DNA of 49,734 bases from Clostridia bacterium (lineage in GTDB: Bacteria > Bacillota > Clostridia > Oscillospirales > CAG-272). The stretch covers positions 1-49,734 of the forward strand of contig JAFYBN010000111.1 in the NCBI GenBank assembly GCA_017540175.1, given 5' to 3'. Positions 33,393 to 42,019 of the stretch are shown one piece after another. Within the stretch, counting starts at the first letter, position 1; every line of letters starts with the position of its first letter. Under the pieces are notes generated by a model. The model was not told the DNA's origin. It did not search any database and saw only the letters and a list, made by a program, of their open reading frames with translations. A program made the position numbers and the translations under genes.

Positions 33393-35545
33393 AGCTCGTC
33401 GGTTATCAGCTTTACCGTTTCTTTTCCGATTCGCGGCGGACGCTTTTTGTCGTCGTCCTGCTCGCTTTGAATCTTGTTCTGTTCCGCTCTTACAACGCTG
33501 CCGCGCCGACGTACGACGGCGGGGAGATCCTCGGCGAAGGACGGGAACAGGTGCAAAGCGCCGCGGTCACGGATACCGTCTCCTCCGCCGAAGAATACCG
33601 GGACAACATCTCCCGCGTTCTTTCGCTCGCGCGGGAGGGCATGGGGGAGGATACCCTCGTAGGTCGGTATCAAAGCGAGGTGAACGCGGTCTATTCCGAT
33701 TTGCTCGAAGAGAACGCCGCCCGGCTTGAAAACGCATCTTTCTCCGCGTCGCGGATTTTTACCTATCGAAGCGATATGCTCGTGCTCGCCTTGATCCTGT
33801 TTCTGCTTGTAAAAACGCTCTCGGCGGACGATATCGCGCTCGGGCTTCTGCCCGTGCTGGCGGTCGCGAAAAAAGGACGCGGACCGCTTGCGCTCTCAAA
33901 AATCGCGGCGGTTTTCCTCGTCTCGCTCGGCGGCGTGCTGTTCACAACGGGCGCGGAGGCGCTTCTGTCGCTCGGCACGTCGGACTGGTTCGCCCCGGTA
34001 CAGGCGACGGCTGGCATGGCGCTCTGTCCGTTCGTGCTCACAACGGCGGGGGCGCTCATACTCGTCATGGCGGCGCGCGTCCTCGCGCTCACGGTATTTG
34101 CCCTTCTTCTGATGATCGGCTCGAACGCTCTCCGAAACGTCTGGGGGCTGATCCTTTTCACGGCGGCGGTCGTCTCGGCGGACGCGGCTCTTTCTGCGGC
34201 GGATGCCGCGGGCTTTTCTCCCGCGCGGGCTTTCGGCTTCTGGCGGCTGTCGGAGGGCGCGGGATGGCTCGCGCGTCTTGAACGCACGTCGGTCGGGGGC
34301 GCGCTCGTTCCTTTGATTGCGGCGCGGCTCATCGTTCTGGTGCTTGCCGCCGCCGCGCTCGGTCTGCTTGTTCTCGTCCTCTCGGCGCGCGCGCACCGCG
34401 TCCCGGAAAAGAAAACCGATTTGTTCCGCTTCTCCGCCGCGGGGATCAAGACAAAGGCGCGGTCTTTGGGGGAGCAGGTATCCGGGCTGTGGGCTGCGCG
34501 GTTCGTTCGCGGGCGCTCGAAGGGACTTTTCGCGCATGAGCGTTTCAAGCTCTTTTTCTCCGGGAAGATCTGGCTCTGCGTTCTGCTCCTCGTCAGCGCG
34601 AGCGCGGTCGTGATCACGTCGTCCGAAGAGGATGTCACCGCGTTCGAGCGGATGTACCGGCGCTTCGTCTCGGAATACTCCGACGGCGGGTGGACGGCGG
34701 AAAAATCCGCGCAGGTCAAAGAACGCGCGGCGCAGTTTGAGCAGGACGTGCGCCTGTTCCGCTCCGCGCCGGACGACTGGGCGGCGGGACGCATCACGGA
34801 CGAGGAATTCGGCAGGATCATGTCCGAGCTCGGCGGGGCCGAGGTCGGCCTTTCCGTCTTCCGCCGCGTGGAGCAGTACGCCGCGTACCTCGATACCGCG
34901 GGTGGGGTCATGCTCTACGACACCGGCTGGAACCGCTGGTTCGGCCGCGGTCCGGATTATCTGCTTCTTCTCATGACCGCGCTGCTCGGCTCCGCCTCGT
35001 TCGCGGTCGAATACGCGGAGAGGAGCTCGTCGGGCGGGATGGCCCCCGTCGTCCGCGCGGCGAAAAAGGGCAGGGGAAAGACCCTCGGCGCGAAAACCGG
35101 CGTTCTCGCGCTCTCCGTCTCCGCCGGATGGCTCGTGTCGGAGCTCGCCTCCGTATGCGCGCTTGCCGGGCGGTACGCTTTCCAAGCGGCGGGCGCTCCC
35201 GTGAAGTCCCTCATGCTCTTCGGCGGGGGAGACGCGCCGATCTGGCTTGCCGCGCTCGCGGCGTCCGTCGGGCGGCTCCTGTTCCTCGTCGGAGCGGCGC
35301 TGCTTTCGGCGTCCCTGACGGCGCTTACCAAGAGCGTTCTGCCGGGTTTGCTTCTTCTGCTCTCCGCGGAGGTGATCCCCCTTTTGTCGACCTTGCCGCT
35401 GGTGATCGACGCGAACCTGCTCGCCTCAGGCGGGAAGCTCCTCGTCTCGGGGCACGCCCCCGAAGCGGCGGGGATCGCGGCGGTGCTGTTTACGTGCGTG
35501 TTTTTCTCGGGCGCAAGGCGGTGGTGCGTGACGCCGAGAGCGTGA
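33389..35545 (+). CDS. ABC-2-like polytopic membrane protein, two-half architecture
   Basis: A 718-residue membrane protein. Two halves each begin with a span followed by an extracellular helical stretch (about residues 30-125 and 400-500) and then five or six spans, the layout of ABC-2 type permeases. RSDMLVLALILFLLV and GPDYLLLLMTALLGSASF open the two membrane blocks, and KKGRG loops follow both (VAKKGRGPLAL, AAKKGRGKTLG), consistent with internal duplication. No ABC ATPase is encoded nearby. Translation starts inside the stop of the lipoprotein gene. A terminator follows. The transport role is inferred. Confidence 0.65.
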   Translation: MKLVGYQLYRFFSDSRRTLFVVVLLALNLVLFRSYNAAAPTYDGGEILGEGREQVQSAAVTDTVSSAEEYRDNISRVLSLAREGMGEDTLVGRYQSEVNAVYSDLLEENAARLENASFSASRIFTYRSDMLVLALILFLLVKTLSADDIALGLLPVLAVAKKGRGPLALSKIAAVFLVSLGGVLFTTGAEALLSLGTSDWFAPVQATAGMALCPFVLTTAGALILVMAARVLALTVFALLLMIGSNALRNVWGLILFTAAVVSADAALSAADAAGFSPARAFGFWRLSEGAGWLARLERTSVGGALVPLIAARLIVLVLAAAALGLLVLVLSARAHRVPEKKTDLFRFSAAGIKTKARSLGEQVSGLWAARFVRGRSKGLFAHERFKLFFSGKIWLCVLLLVSASAVVITSSEEDVTAFERMYRRFVSEYSDGGWTAEKSAQVKERAAQFEQDVRLFRSAPDDWAAGRITDEEFGRIMSELGGAEVGLSVFRRVEQYAAYLDTAGGVMLYDTGWNRWFGRGPDYLLLLMTALLGSASFAVEYAERSSSGGMAPVVRAAKKGRGKTLGAKTGVLALSVSAGWLVSELASVCALAGRYAFQAAGAPVKSLMLFGGGDAPIWLAALAASVGRLLFLVGAALLSASLTALTKSVLPGLLLLLSAEVIPLLSTLPLVIDANLLASGGKLLVSGHAPEAAGIAAVLFTCVFFSGARRWCVTPRA

Positions 35546-35578
35546 AAGAGCGCGCCGTCTCCTTTTCCGCACATTCCC

Positions 35579-35603
35579 GAACCGTCCCTTCGCCGGACGG
35601 TTC
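35579..35603 (+). terminator. Terminator of the lipoprotein-permease unit
   Basis: GAACCGTCC and GGACGGTTC form a 9-bp stem, followed by TTTTTT. Confidence 0.88.
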
Positions 35604-35615
35604 TTTTTTCATGAC

Positions 35616-35644
35616 TTGAAAAATCGGAATTCCCGTGCTATAAT
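35616..35644 (+). promoter_or_regulatory. SigA promoter of the flavodoxin-fold gene
   Basis: TTGAAA (35616-35621), 17-bp spacer, TATAAT (35639-35644). Confidence 0.88.
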
Positions 35645-35673
35645 ATAAAAAAGACTTTCCGAGAGGTACGCCC

Positions 35674-37014
35674 ATGAATTTCCTCATCGTCAACGGCTCC
35701 CCGAAGGGGGAGAACAGCATCACCCTGCAGACCTCGCTGTATCTCGCGAAGCGGTACCCCGCGCATACGTTTGTCCCCATCCACGTCGGCAAAAATCCGC
35801 GGACGTGGGAACAGCATCCCGGCGAGATCGTCCGGCGCGTTGCCGCCGCGGACTGCGTGATCTTCTCCTATCCGGTCTATACCTTCCTCATTCCAGCCCA
35901 GCTCATGCGCTTCATGGAGGCGATGAAAGCGACGGGCGCGGATTTTTCCGGCAAGTATGCGACGCAGATTTCGACCTCCAAGCACTTTTACGACATGACG
36001 GCGCACCGCTTCGTGCGGGAAAACGCGCAGGACATGGGAATGCGCTTCGTCGACGGTCTTTCCGCGGACATGGAGGATCTGCTGACGGAGCAGGGCAGAA
36101 AACAGGCGGAGGGCTTTTTCGAGGATCTTCTCTTCAACATGAAATACGGGCTGTGCGAATCGGCGTCTCCCGCCGTGCCGCCCGCCCACCGACCGGTCAA
36201 GGTCCCCGTCTGCGGCAAAGAGAAGCCCGGCCGCGTCGCCATCGTCGCCGATCTTGACGAGGACGACGAACAGCTCGGACGGATGATCGCGCGCTTCCGC
36301 GCCGTCTTCCCGTATGGGACCGATCTCGTGAACCTGCGCGAATTCCCCTTCAAGGGCGGATGCCTCGGCTGCTTCCGCTGCGCCGCCGACGGCGTGTGCG
36401 TGTACAAGGACGGCTTCGGAGAACTGCTGAGGGACCGCATCCAGACCGCGGACGCCATCGTCACGGCGTTCACGGTCCGGGATCACGGCATGGGCTCGCT
36501 CATGAAGACCTACGACGACCGCCAGTTCATGAACGGACACCGAACCGTCACGATGGGCAAGCCCCTCGCGGCAATCGTCTCCGGCAATCTCCCCGCCGAG
36601 GAAAATCTTCGGTGCGTGCTCGAGGCGCGCGCTCAGGTCGGCGGAAACTGCTGGTGCGGCGCGGCGTGCGACGAGGTTGACCCGGACGGAGAGATCGACC
36701 GGTGTGCCATGCGCCTCGCGCGGGCGATTCATGAAAAGCGTACCTGTCCCCAAAATTTCTGGGGCGTGGGCGGCATGAAGATCTTCCGCGACCTCATCTG
36801 GCAGATGCAGGGGCTGATGCGCGCCGACCACCGCTTCTTCAAGGAGCACGGGCAGTACGATTTCCCCCAGAAAAAGCGGACGCGCATGCTTGCCATGTAC
36901 CTCGTCGGCGCGATGAATTCGAGCCCGAAGATCCGTGCGAAGCTCGGCTCGAAAATGACGGAGGGAATGCTCATGCCGTATCGGAAGATCCTCGGGGAGA
37001 CGCGGGCGAAGTGA
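35674..37014 (+). CDS. Tandem flavodoxin-fold NAD(P)H-dependent FMN reductase-like protein
   Basis: A 446-residue protein made of two flavodoxin-like domains. The first opens with NFLIVNGSPKGENS, the phosphate-binding loop for FMN, and has ADCVIFSYPVYTFLIPAQLMRFME near residue 65. The second (about 185-370) has RVAIVADLDEDDEQLGRM at the loop position and a GCLGCFRCAADGVCVYKD segment like that of iron-sulfur flavoproteins and NADPH-dependent FMN reductases, followed by ADAIVTAFTVRDHGMGSLMKTYDDR. The second loop has lost the usual Gly-Ser-Pro, so it may not bind FMN the same way. It is a single-gene unit with a GAGAGG ribosome site. The substrate is unknown. Confidence 0.78.
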   Translation: MNFLIVNGSPKGENSITLQTSLYLAKRYPAHTFVPIHVGKNPRTWEQHPGEIVRRVAAADCVIFSYPVYTFLIPAQLMRFMEAMKATGADFSGKYATQISTSKHFYDMTAHRFVRENAQDMGMRFVDGLSADMEDLLTEQGRKQAEGFFEDLLFNMKYGLCESASPAVPPAHRPVKVPVCGKEKPGRVAIVADLDEDDEQLGRMIARFRAVFPYGTDLVNLREFPFKGGCLGCFRCAADGVCVYKDGFGELLRDRIQTADAIVTAFTVRDHGMGSLMKTYDDRQFMNGHRTVTMGKPLAAIVSGNLPAEENLRCVLEARAQVGGNCWCGAACDEVDPDGEIDRCAMRLARAIHEKRTCPQNFWGVGGMKIFRDLIWQMQGLMRADHRFFKEHGQYDFPQKKRTRMLAMYLVGAMNSSPKIRAKLGSKMTEGMLMPYRKILGETRAK

Positions 37015-37049
37015 GATCCGCGGTACTCACGCGATCGTACGCTCCGTCC

Positions 37050-37078
37050 TTGACAACGCCGCGGGATTGATGTATAAT
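37050..37078 (+). promoter_or_regulatory. SigA promoter of the CBM9-like surface protein gene
   Basis: TTGACA (37050-37055), 17-bp spacer, TATAAT (37073-37078): full consensus. Confidence 0.92.
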
Positions 37079-37129
37079 GATATCAAAGCCAATCTTTTTC
37101 AATACTTTGCGTGCAGAAAGGAAAAAATC

Positions 37130-38878
37130 ATGAAAAAGCTCATTCTCTGCTTCCTGCTCGCCGTGCTGATGATGCTCGGCATTGCGGCCGGCGTTTCCGC
37201 GCTGGGCCAGGAAATGACGATCGCCCGCGGTACGCCGAAGATCGACGGCAAGATCGACGACGTCTGGGCGTCGGCGGACCGTCAGCAGCTCGGCTACTGC
37301 AAGGCGGGCGACCGCAAGACGACGCCCGACGCGCTGCCCGACACCTGCAAGGTCTACGCCTCCGCGCTGTACGACGATAAGGCGGTCTACTTCCTCTTCG
37401 AGATCGAGGACGACGAATTCACCTTTGAATCCACCCTCGGCGACTGGAAAAACGACTCGATTTACCTCTACGTCGACGAGATCGGCGACGGCGACCCGAC
37501 CTGGACGGATCAGCAGGCGCAGATCGCTCTGGTTCCGAACGAGGGCATGGAAATGATCCCGCGCAAGGGCGCGACCCCCGCGGACTACGAGCTTGAGTAC
37601 ACCTTCCCGGACGAGGGTCACTGCGTGCTCGAATTCAAGTACGTTCCCCGCGTTCTCCAGCTGAAGGAAGGCGTCGAATTCACGATGGACTTCCAGTACA
37701 ACGACGGCGTTCCGGGCGGCACCCGCGACTACTGCCTCGGCTGGTCCGACGAATCGGACGACGCTTCGAACAACTCCATGTGCTGGGGCTACGCGACGCT
37801 CGGCGGAGAAGGGGGCGCGGCAGCTCCCGCGGCGTCCGACGCGCCCGCTCAGCCCGTTGAAGTCGTGAACATCCCCGAGAAGGCCGTGACCGTCGACGGC
37901 GTGATCGCCGACGGCGAATGGGACGGCGCGACCCGCATGATCCTGAACATTTCCGAGACCTCGACCTGGACCGCGCACGGCGGCGGCATCGTGGGAACGG
38001 ACGGCTGGAAAAAGCTGAATCACACGGACAAGGATTTTGAGACGGAGCTTGCGTTCACGGTGGACGGCGAGAATCTCTACATCCTTCTCACCCGCGTGGA
38101 CTCCACTCTGAATTTCGCGTCCGACAACTATCACCGTCCGTATTCCTCCGACTGCGCGCTCATGTGGTTCTACGACACGGAGTACACCACGCAGTACGGC
38201 CTGCAGCTGCTCGCGGCGAACAAGAGCGGCGAACCCGTCATCGGCTATTTCTTCATGGACGCCGATCAGAACTCTTCCGACAACCTGATGGAGCTTGACT
38301 ACGCGTCCGCCGTCACCAAGATCACGGACAACGGATACGTGATGGAAGCGAAGATCAATATGTCCGGCATGGACGACCTCACCCACGCGATGCTCGCGGG
38401 CGGCGGCATCAACGTCACCTGGTGCGCGGTCAATATCTGCGAAGACGGATGGGACAGCGACGACGGCGCACACGAGCTCTGGGGCACCTACAACTATCAG
38501 GCGCAGTACACCGGCGTGAACGACTGGGAATACGCGCCGAAGGTCCAGCTCATCGATGCGAACGGCAATCCCGTCGAGGCTCCCGCAAAGACGGAAGAGC
38601 CCGCGAAGACGGAAGAACCGGCGGCTGAAGAGCCTGCGAAGACCGAGGAACCCGCGGCGGAAGAGCCTGCAAAGACCGAAGAGCCCGCGGCGGAAGAACC
38701 CACGAAGACGGAAGAGGAGCCCGCGAAGACCGAAGAACCCGCAGCGGACACGCCCGCGGTCACGACGGGCAGCGAACCCGCGGCGGAGAAGAAGTCCGGC
38801 TGCGGCTCCTTCCTCGGCGGCGGTCTGATCGCGTTTGTGAGCGTGCTCGGCTCCGCGTGGATCGCAAAGAGAAAATAA
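37130..38878 (+). CDS. Surface protein with two CBM9-like domains, Glu/Pro linker and C-terminal anchor
   Basis: A 582-residue exported protein. The signal peptide is MKKLILCFLLAVLMMLGIAAGVSA. Two carbohydrate-binding-module-9-like domains follow (about 30-235 and 245-480), each opening with an IDGKIDDVW or VDGVIADGEWDG segment typical of CBM9/DOMON-like folds. A linker of AKTEEPAAEEP repeats (about 485-545) leads to GCGSFLGGGLIAFVSVLGSAWIAKRK: a Cys-Gly motif, one membrane span and a basic tail, resembling C-terminal sorting or anchor signals. It probably binds glycans at the cell surface without catalysing a reaction. AAAGGAAAAA precedes the ATG. Confidence 0.78.
   Translation: MKKLILCFLLAVLMMLGIAAGVSALGQEMTIARGTPKIDGKIDDVWASADRQQLGYCKAGDRKTTPDALPDTCKVYASALYDDKAVYFLFEIEDDEFTFESTLGDWKNDSIYLYVDEIGDGDPTWTDQQAQIALVPNEGMEMIPRKGATPADYELEYTFPDEGHCVLEFKYVPRVLQLKEGVEFTMDFQYNDGVPGGTRDYCLGWSDESDDASNNSMCWGYATLGGEGGAAAPAASDAPAQPVEVVNIPEKAVTVDGVIADGEWDGATRMILNISETSTWTAHGGGIVGTDGWKKLNHTDKDFETELAFTVDGENLYILLTRVDSTLNFASDNYHRPYSSDCALMWFYDTEYTTQYGLQLLAANKSGEPVIGYFFMDADQNSSDNLMELDYASAVTKITDNGYVMEAKINMSGMDDLTHAMLAGGGINVTWCAVNICEDGWDSDDGAHELWGTYNYQAQYTGVNDWEYAPKVQLIDANGNPVEAPAKTEEPAKTEEPAAEEPAKTEEPAAEEPAKTEEPAAEEPTKTEEEPAKTEEPAADTPAVTTGSEPAAEKKSGCGSFLGGGLIAFVSVLGSAWIAKRK
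38578..38760 (+). repeat. Repeats coding AKTEEPAAEEP in the surface protein gene
   Basis: About five imperfect units of 33 bases or parts of it (GCGAAGAC-GAAGAACCC-GCGGCGGAAGAG type). They form a flexible acidic stalk between the binding domains and the membrane anchor. Confidence 0.85.
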
Positions 38879-38904
38879 ACGGCCCGGTCGAAATTCGATT
38901 CCCG

Positions 38905-38935
38905 GCCCCCGGAACACACGCAAGGTTCCGGGGGC
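38905..38935 (+). terminator. Terminator of the CBM9-like surface protein gene
   Basis: GCCCCCGGAAC and GTTCCGGGGGC form an 11-bp stem, followed by TGTTTTTC. Confidence 0.88.
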
Positions 38936-38962
38936 TGTTTTTCGCGCCGCGGCTTTTTTGTC

Positions 38963-38991
38963 TTGACAAAACCCCCGCCATGCGGTATAAT
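38963..38991 (+). promoter_or_regulatory. SigA promoter of the second rnf operon
   Basis: TTGACA (38963-38968), 17-bp spacer, TATAAT (38986-38991). The -35 and -10 boxes are stronger than those of operon 1. The leader carries a long hairpin (about 39017-39056: GGGAAGGGCGG with CCGCCCGCTTTCCC) without a T-run. Confidence 0.9.
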
Positions 38992-39086
38992 CCAAATAGA
39001 TTTATCCCGCTGAAAAGGGAAGGGCGGAGAGGGTTCGCCGCGCCGCCCGCTTTCCCGTCGGCAGGATCGAAAGGAGACCTCAGAAG

Positions 39087-40439
39087 ATGAAAGTCACGTT
39101 TCGCGGAGGGGTGCACCCGAAGGGGCATAAGGAGCTCAGCCGGGACGCAGCGCTCCGCGAGTTTCTGCCGACGGGGGAGATGGTCTTCCCCCTGTCCCAG
39201 CATATCGGAAAGCCCGCGAAGCCCGTCGTCAAAAAGGGCGATCCCGTCCTCGTCGGGCAGCGGATCGCGGAGGCGGACGGCTTTGTTTCCGCCCATATCG
39301 TCAGCTCCTGCTCCGGCACGGTAAAGGCGGTCGAAAAGCGACTGACCCTGACGGGCGCCGCGCTTGACTGCATCGTGATCGACAACGACGGTCAGTTCAC
39401 GCCGAGTGGGGAATTCGGAGAAAAAAGAGACGTCTCGGGCGTCACGGGCGACGAGATCGTGAACTGTGTCAAGGACGCCGGCATCGTTGGGCTCGGCGGC
39501 GCGGGCTTCCCGACCCACGTCAAGCTCCGCCCGAAGGACCCAGCCGCCATTCGGTATCTTATTCTCAACGGTGCGGAGTGCGAGCCCTACCTGTCCTGCA
39601 ACGATCAGCTCATGCGGGAAAAGGCGGACGCCATCATCGAAGGACTCGAGCTCATGCTGCGGCTGTTCCCGAACGCAGAGGGCGTCGTCGGCATCGAGCG
39701 CAACAAGCCTGAGGCGATCGAGGCGATGAAAAAGGCCGCCGCGGGAAAAGAGAAAATCCGCATCCTCCCGCTCAAAACGAAATACCCGCAGGGCGGCGAG
39801 CGCAGCCTGATCCAGGCGGTCGCGGGAATGGATTTCCCCATCACCTCGCTCCCCGCCGACGTAGGCTGTCTCGTGGAGAACGTCGGCACGGTCTACGCGA
39901 TCGAACGCGCGGTCGTGTTCGGCGAGCCGCTGTATTCCCACGTTTTCACCCTGAGCGGTGAGGCGGTGAAGAACCCGGGCAACTACGTCGTCCGCGACGG
40001 GACCTGCTTTACCGAACTGCTCGAGCACGCGGGCGGTCTTAAAGACGGCGTCACGCTCAAAAAGGCGCTCGCCGGAGGCCCCATGATGGGCATCGCCATG
40101 TCCTCCCTCGACGTGCCGATCCAGAAGCAGAACAACGGTCTGACCCTGCTTGCCTCCGACCCGAACGAGGAGGCGGAGGCGAGAATGACGCCCTGCCTGC
40201 ACTGCGGCCGGTGCACGACGGTCTGCCCGATGGGACTCATGCCCCAGATGATGGCGGACGCGGTCCGGGACGGCAATCTCGAACGCTATGAAAAGAAGCT
40301 CTACGGGCTCGAATGCATCCAGTGCGGCTCCTGCACTTACATCTGCCCGGCGAAGAGGCCGCTCATGCAGACCTTCAAACAGACAAAAGCGGAGATCACG
40401 GCGAAGAAACGCGCCGCCGCGGAAGGAGGAAAGAAATGA
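39087..40439 (+). CDS. rnfC: Rnf complex subunit RnfC (operon 2)
   Basis: NADH-binding subunit, 450 residues. The N-terminus is FRGGVHPKGHKELS; the loop GLGGAGFPTHVKL lies near residue 135 and the two 4Fe-4S motifs near 370-425 (CLHCGRCTTVCP, CIQCGSCTYICP). AAAGGAGA lies about ten bases before the ATG. Its stop overlaps the start of the fused rnfDG gene (ATGA). It is more conventional in sequence than the RnfC of operon 1 (GGVHP rather than GGIHV). Confidence 0.95.
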   Translation: MKVTFRGGVHPKGHKELSRDAALREFLPTGEMVFPLSQHIGKPAKPVVKKGDPVLVGQRIAEADGFVSAHIVSSCSGTVKAVEKRLTLTGAALDCIVIDNDGQFTPSGEFGEKRDVSGVTGDEIVNCVKDAGIVGLGGAGFPTHVKLRPKDPAAIRYLILNGAECEPYLSCNDQLMREKADAIIEGLELMLRLFPNAEGVVGIERNKPEAIEAMKKAAAGKEKIRILPLKTKYPQGGERSLIQAVAGMDFPITSLPADVGCLVENVGTVYAIERAVVFGEPLYSHVFTLSGEAVKNPGNYVVRDGTCFTELLEHAGGLKDGVTLKKALAGGPMMGIAMSSLDVPIQKQNNGLTLLASDPNEEAEARMTPCLHCGRCTTVCPMGLMPQMMADAVRDGNLERYEKKLYGLECIQCGSCTYICPAKRPLMQTFKQTKAEITAKKRAAAEGGKK

Positions 40440-42019
40440 ATTCGGTTCTGAATCTGTCCTCCAGCCCGCACGCACGGGATTCGTGGACGACGCGCTCCGT
40501 CATGCTGCGCGTGCTCCTCGCGCTCGCGCCCGCCTCCGTGCTCGGCGTCATCAACTACGGGCTTTACGCCCTGCTCATCCTCCTGCTCGGCGTGGCGTCC
40601 GCCGTCGCGACCGAGCTGATCTTCGACAAGATCGCGCATAAGCCGAACACCTGGACGGACGGAAGCGCGGCGGTAACGGGTCTGCTTCTCGCGCTGTCCC
40701 TCTCGCCGAGCGTTCCGGTCTACATACCGGTTTTCGGCAGCGTGTTCGCGATCCTCGTGGTCAAATGCTGTTTCGGCGGGCTTGGCAAAAACTTCATCAA
40801 CCCCGCGCTTGCCGGACGGTGCTTCCTGCTCATTTCCTTCGGACGCGTGATGTCCACCTTCAAGGTGGACGCCGTGGCGTCTGCAACCCCAATCGCGGAG
40901 ATGATGAACGGGGGAGAGGTCAACATCACCGAGATGTTCCTCGGCAGCTCCAACGCCGTCATCGGCAGCTCCATCCTCGCGCTCCTCGTCGGAGGACTTG
41001 CGCTGTGGGCGTTCGACATCATCCACGGGCAGATCTGCTTCTCCGTCATCGGCGGTTTCGTTTTGATGATGGCGCTGTTCGGAGGGCAGGGCTTTGACCT
41101 GAAATACCTGCTCGCCCATCTGTGCGGCGGCGGCGTGATCATGGGCGCGTTCTTTATGGCGACCGATTACGTCACCTCCCCCGTCAGCCGCCTCGGACAG
41201 ACGATCTACGGCATCCTGATCGGCGTGCTCGGAGGTCTCTTCCGTCTCTACGGCGGGACCGCGGACGCCTTCAGCTATTCGATCATCATCGGCAACCTCT
41301 TTACCCCGCTGATCGACACGTACTTCGTGCAGAAGCCCTACGCCTACCGCGCGCGCGCCGTCCGCCTGAGATCGGGCGACCGGCGGTCCTTCTGGCAGAG
41401 GATCCCGAAGCCCGTCTATGTGCTGACGGCGATCACGCTCATCGCGGGCGTGGCGCTGAGCGGCGTGTTCTCCATGACGAAGCACACGATTGAGGAACAG
41501 AAGCGCTTGAAGAACGCTCAGTCCTACAGCGTCGTATGTCCCGACGCCGAGGAATTTGAGCCGGACGACGAGGCCGACGACATCATCGAAAACCTCGCCG
41601 GCTCCTGGTGGGGCGAGGACTACGGAAAGTCCGTCATCAAGGAAGCCATGATCGCGAAGGGCGACGACGGTAAGATTGTCGGTTACGTCGTGCGCGTCAG
41701 CACATCCGACGCATACGACGGCTCACTCACGCTCGTGGTCGGCACCGACCCGAACGGCAAGGTCCTCGGCATTTCCTTCACGGAGCTGCACGAGACGCCC
41801 GGCATGGGCATGCGCTGCGGTGAGGCGGAATTCATGGATCAGTTCGCTGGCAAGGAAGTGGATTCCTTCGTTTTGAACAAATCCGCGATGTCCTCCGGCG
41901 CGGCGAATGAGATCGACACTGTATCCGGCGCGTCCACAAGCTCCGGCGCGGTGGTGAAAGCGGTCAACGCCGGTCTGGACTTCGTGAGAAACGTGATGAT
42001 GGGAGGCAGGGAGTCATGA
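40436..42019 (+). CDS. rnfDG: RnfD-RnfG fusion protein (operon 2)
   Basis: One 527-residue open frame joins two Rnf subunits that are normally separate. Residues 1-310 are RnfD: FGGLGKNFINPALAGRCFL, flavinylation motif DAVASATPI near residue 145, and FMATDYVTSPVSRLG near 240. A short basic linker leads to the RnfG span (PVYVLTAITLIAGVALSGVFS, about 328-348) and the outward FMN_bind domain with ETPGMGMR. The G-domain motif reads VSGASTSS, with Ser where the FMN-carrying Thr usually stands. The fusion keeps topology: RnfD ends and RnfG begins on the cytoplasmic side. The gene overlaps its neighbours by four bases at both ends. Confidence 0.92.
   Translation: MNSVLNLSSSPHARDSWTTRSVMLRVLLALAPASVLGVINYGLYALLILLLGVASAVATELIFDKIAHKPNTWTDGSAAVTGLLLALSLSPSVPVYIPVFGSVFAILVVKCCFGGLGKNFINPALAGRCFLLISFGRVMSTFKVDAVASATPIAEMMNGGEVNITEMFLGSSNAVIGSSILALLVGGLALWAFDIIHGQICFSVIGGFVLMMALFGGQGFDLKYLLAHLCGGGVIMGAFFMATDYVTSPVSRLGQTIYGILIGVLGGLFRLYGGTADAFSYSIIIGNLFTPLIDTYFVQKPYAYRARAVRLRSGDRRSFWQRIPKPVYVLTAITLIAGVALSGVFSMTKHTIEEQKRLKNAQSYSVVCPDAEEFEPDDEADDIIENLAGSWWGEDYGKSVIKEAMIAKGDDGKIVGYVVRVSTSDAYDGSLTLVVGTDPNGKVLGISFTELHETPGMGMRCGEAEFMDQFAGKEVDSFVLNKSAMSSGAANEIDTVSGASTSSGAVVKAVNAGLDFVRNVMMGGRES

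Noticed and set aside
40313-40435. A 41-residue extension of RnfDG
   Set aside because: It lies within rnfC in another frame; the ATG at 40436 follows GGAGGA and begins the conserved protein.
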